Source: Planctomycetota bacterium (GTDB taxonomy: Bacteria; Planctomycetota; Phycisphaerae; WQYP01). Taken from it: 6,994 nucleotides of DNA. Shown piece after piece: positions 6,686-6,994 of this stretch. The number at the start of each line of letters is the position of its first letter. Positions within the stretch are counted from its first letter, which is position 1. The stretch lies in assembly GCA_021785155.1 (NCBI GenBank), contig JAJYGE010000571.1:1-6994 (forward strand), given 5' to 3'. The notes under the pieces were generated by a model. That model was not told the origin of the DNA and made no database searches. It saw nothing but the letters and a program-made list of their open reading frames with translations. A program made the translations under genes and the position numbers.

Positions 6686-6994
6686 GGCTTAAACTTCCCT
6701 GTAACCGCCATTCCATTAATTAACTCGGCATTGCCCACAATCACCGCCGGTTCTCCTTGCGTCAGCGTGCTGTTGAGTACCTGCAATTCATGATCATTGG
6801 CCAATCCGATGCGGACGAAATGTAATACCGCATGGCCATGCCTGACGGTAAATAATTCTTCTTTATTACCCACCGGTAATACCGCCGCGCGCGGAACCAC
6901 CAGGCCGGTGGCACCGGCAATAATAAATTTGCCTTCCACGTATTGCCCCAGAAGTAATCCAGAGTGCGCCTGCGGGATGACGAACACATCCACC
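6682..6994 (-). CDS. RND efflux periplasmic adaptor (membrane fusion protein), C-terminal fragment
   Basis: The frame is open to the right edge of the window, so only the last ~103 residues are present. The apparent GTG at 6993 is most likely an internal Val codon. The sequence matches the beta-barrel and membrane-proximal end of HlyD/AcrA-type adaptors. It has a GQYVEGKFII strand; the typical LVVPRAAVLPVGNKEELFTV segment (consensus vPrsAvl...g..vfvv); an FVRIGLAND segment where the family has Vk.G; then LTQGEPAVIVGNAELINGMAV, corresponding to the l..Gd.Vvv.G...l.dG..V ending. It bridges the inner-membrane RND trimer and an outer-membrane channel in the periplasm. The lipoyl, hairpin and signal-peptide regions lie outside the window. 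Its TGA overlaps the permease ATG by 4 nt, so the two are almost certainly one transcription unit. It ends in a short basic KFKP tail. Confidence 0.88.
   Translation of the reverse strand, partial: VDVFVIPQAHSGLLLGQYVEGKFIIAGATGLVVPRAAVLPVGNKEELFTVRHGHAVLHFVRIGLANDHELQVLNSTLTQGEPAVIVGNAELINGMAVTGKFKP
6694..6700 (-). promoter_or_regulatory. Ribosome binding site of the RND permease gene
   Basis: On the minus strand AGGGAAG lies 8 nt before the ATG at 6685. It sits inside the end of the adaptor gene and supports the chosen start, together with the ATGA overlap. Confidence 0.55.

Overview
The window probably comes from a Gram-negative bacterium. A tripartite-type RND efflux pump with its adaptor implies an outer membrane, and three plus-strand genes look like large-genome accessory material (an RHS core protein and an exported Sel1-repeat protein). 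The RHS core and the Sel1 style would fit a planctomycete or a similar environmental lineage, but no marker gene here fixes the taxonomy, so this is a weak guess. No tRNA, rRNA, CRISPR array, transposase or insertion-sequence end was found.

Layout. Positions 1-599 (+) hold the C-terminal end of an RHS-repeat protein: a recognisable but degenerate RHS core followed by a Pro/Ser/Gly/Asn-rich tail. Next on the same strand are two exported proteins, at 667-1641 and 1719-3572. By eye, the first is a paralogue of the N-terminal domain of the second. The second continues into six tandem 36-residue Sel1 repeats. The gaps between these genes are short (67 and 77 nt) and contain no convincing terminator or promoter, so they may be co-transcribed. 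A 59-nt convergent junction (3573-3631) separates them from the minus-strand block. That block, read right to left, is the C-terminal end of a membrane-fusion (adaptor) protein (6994-6682) and a complete 1017-residue RND permease (6685-3632). The two overlap by 4 nt in an ATGA arrangement, as in a translationally coupled efflux operon.

How the genes work together. The minus-strand pair should form the inner-membrane and periplasmic parts of a proton-driven efflux pump; no outer-membrane channel gene is visible. The plus-strand trio is the less ordinary part. It is an RHS C-terminus followed by two tandem exported paralogues of an unrecognised domain, one of them fused to Sel1 repeats. This resembles the general layout of effector loci with duplicated, Sel1-containing immunity proteins, but no toxin motif is visible in the RHS tail. 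That reading is a hypothesis only.
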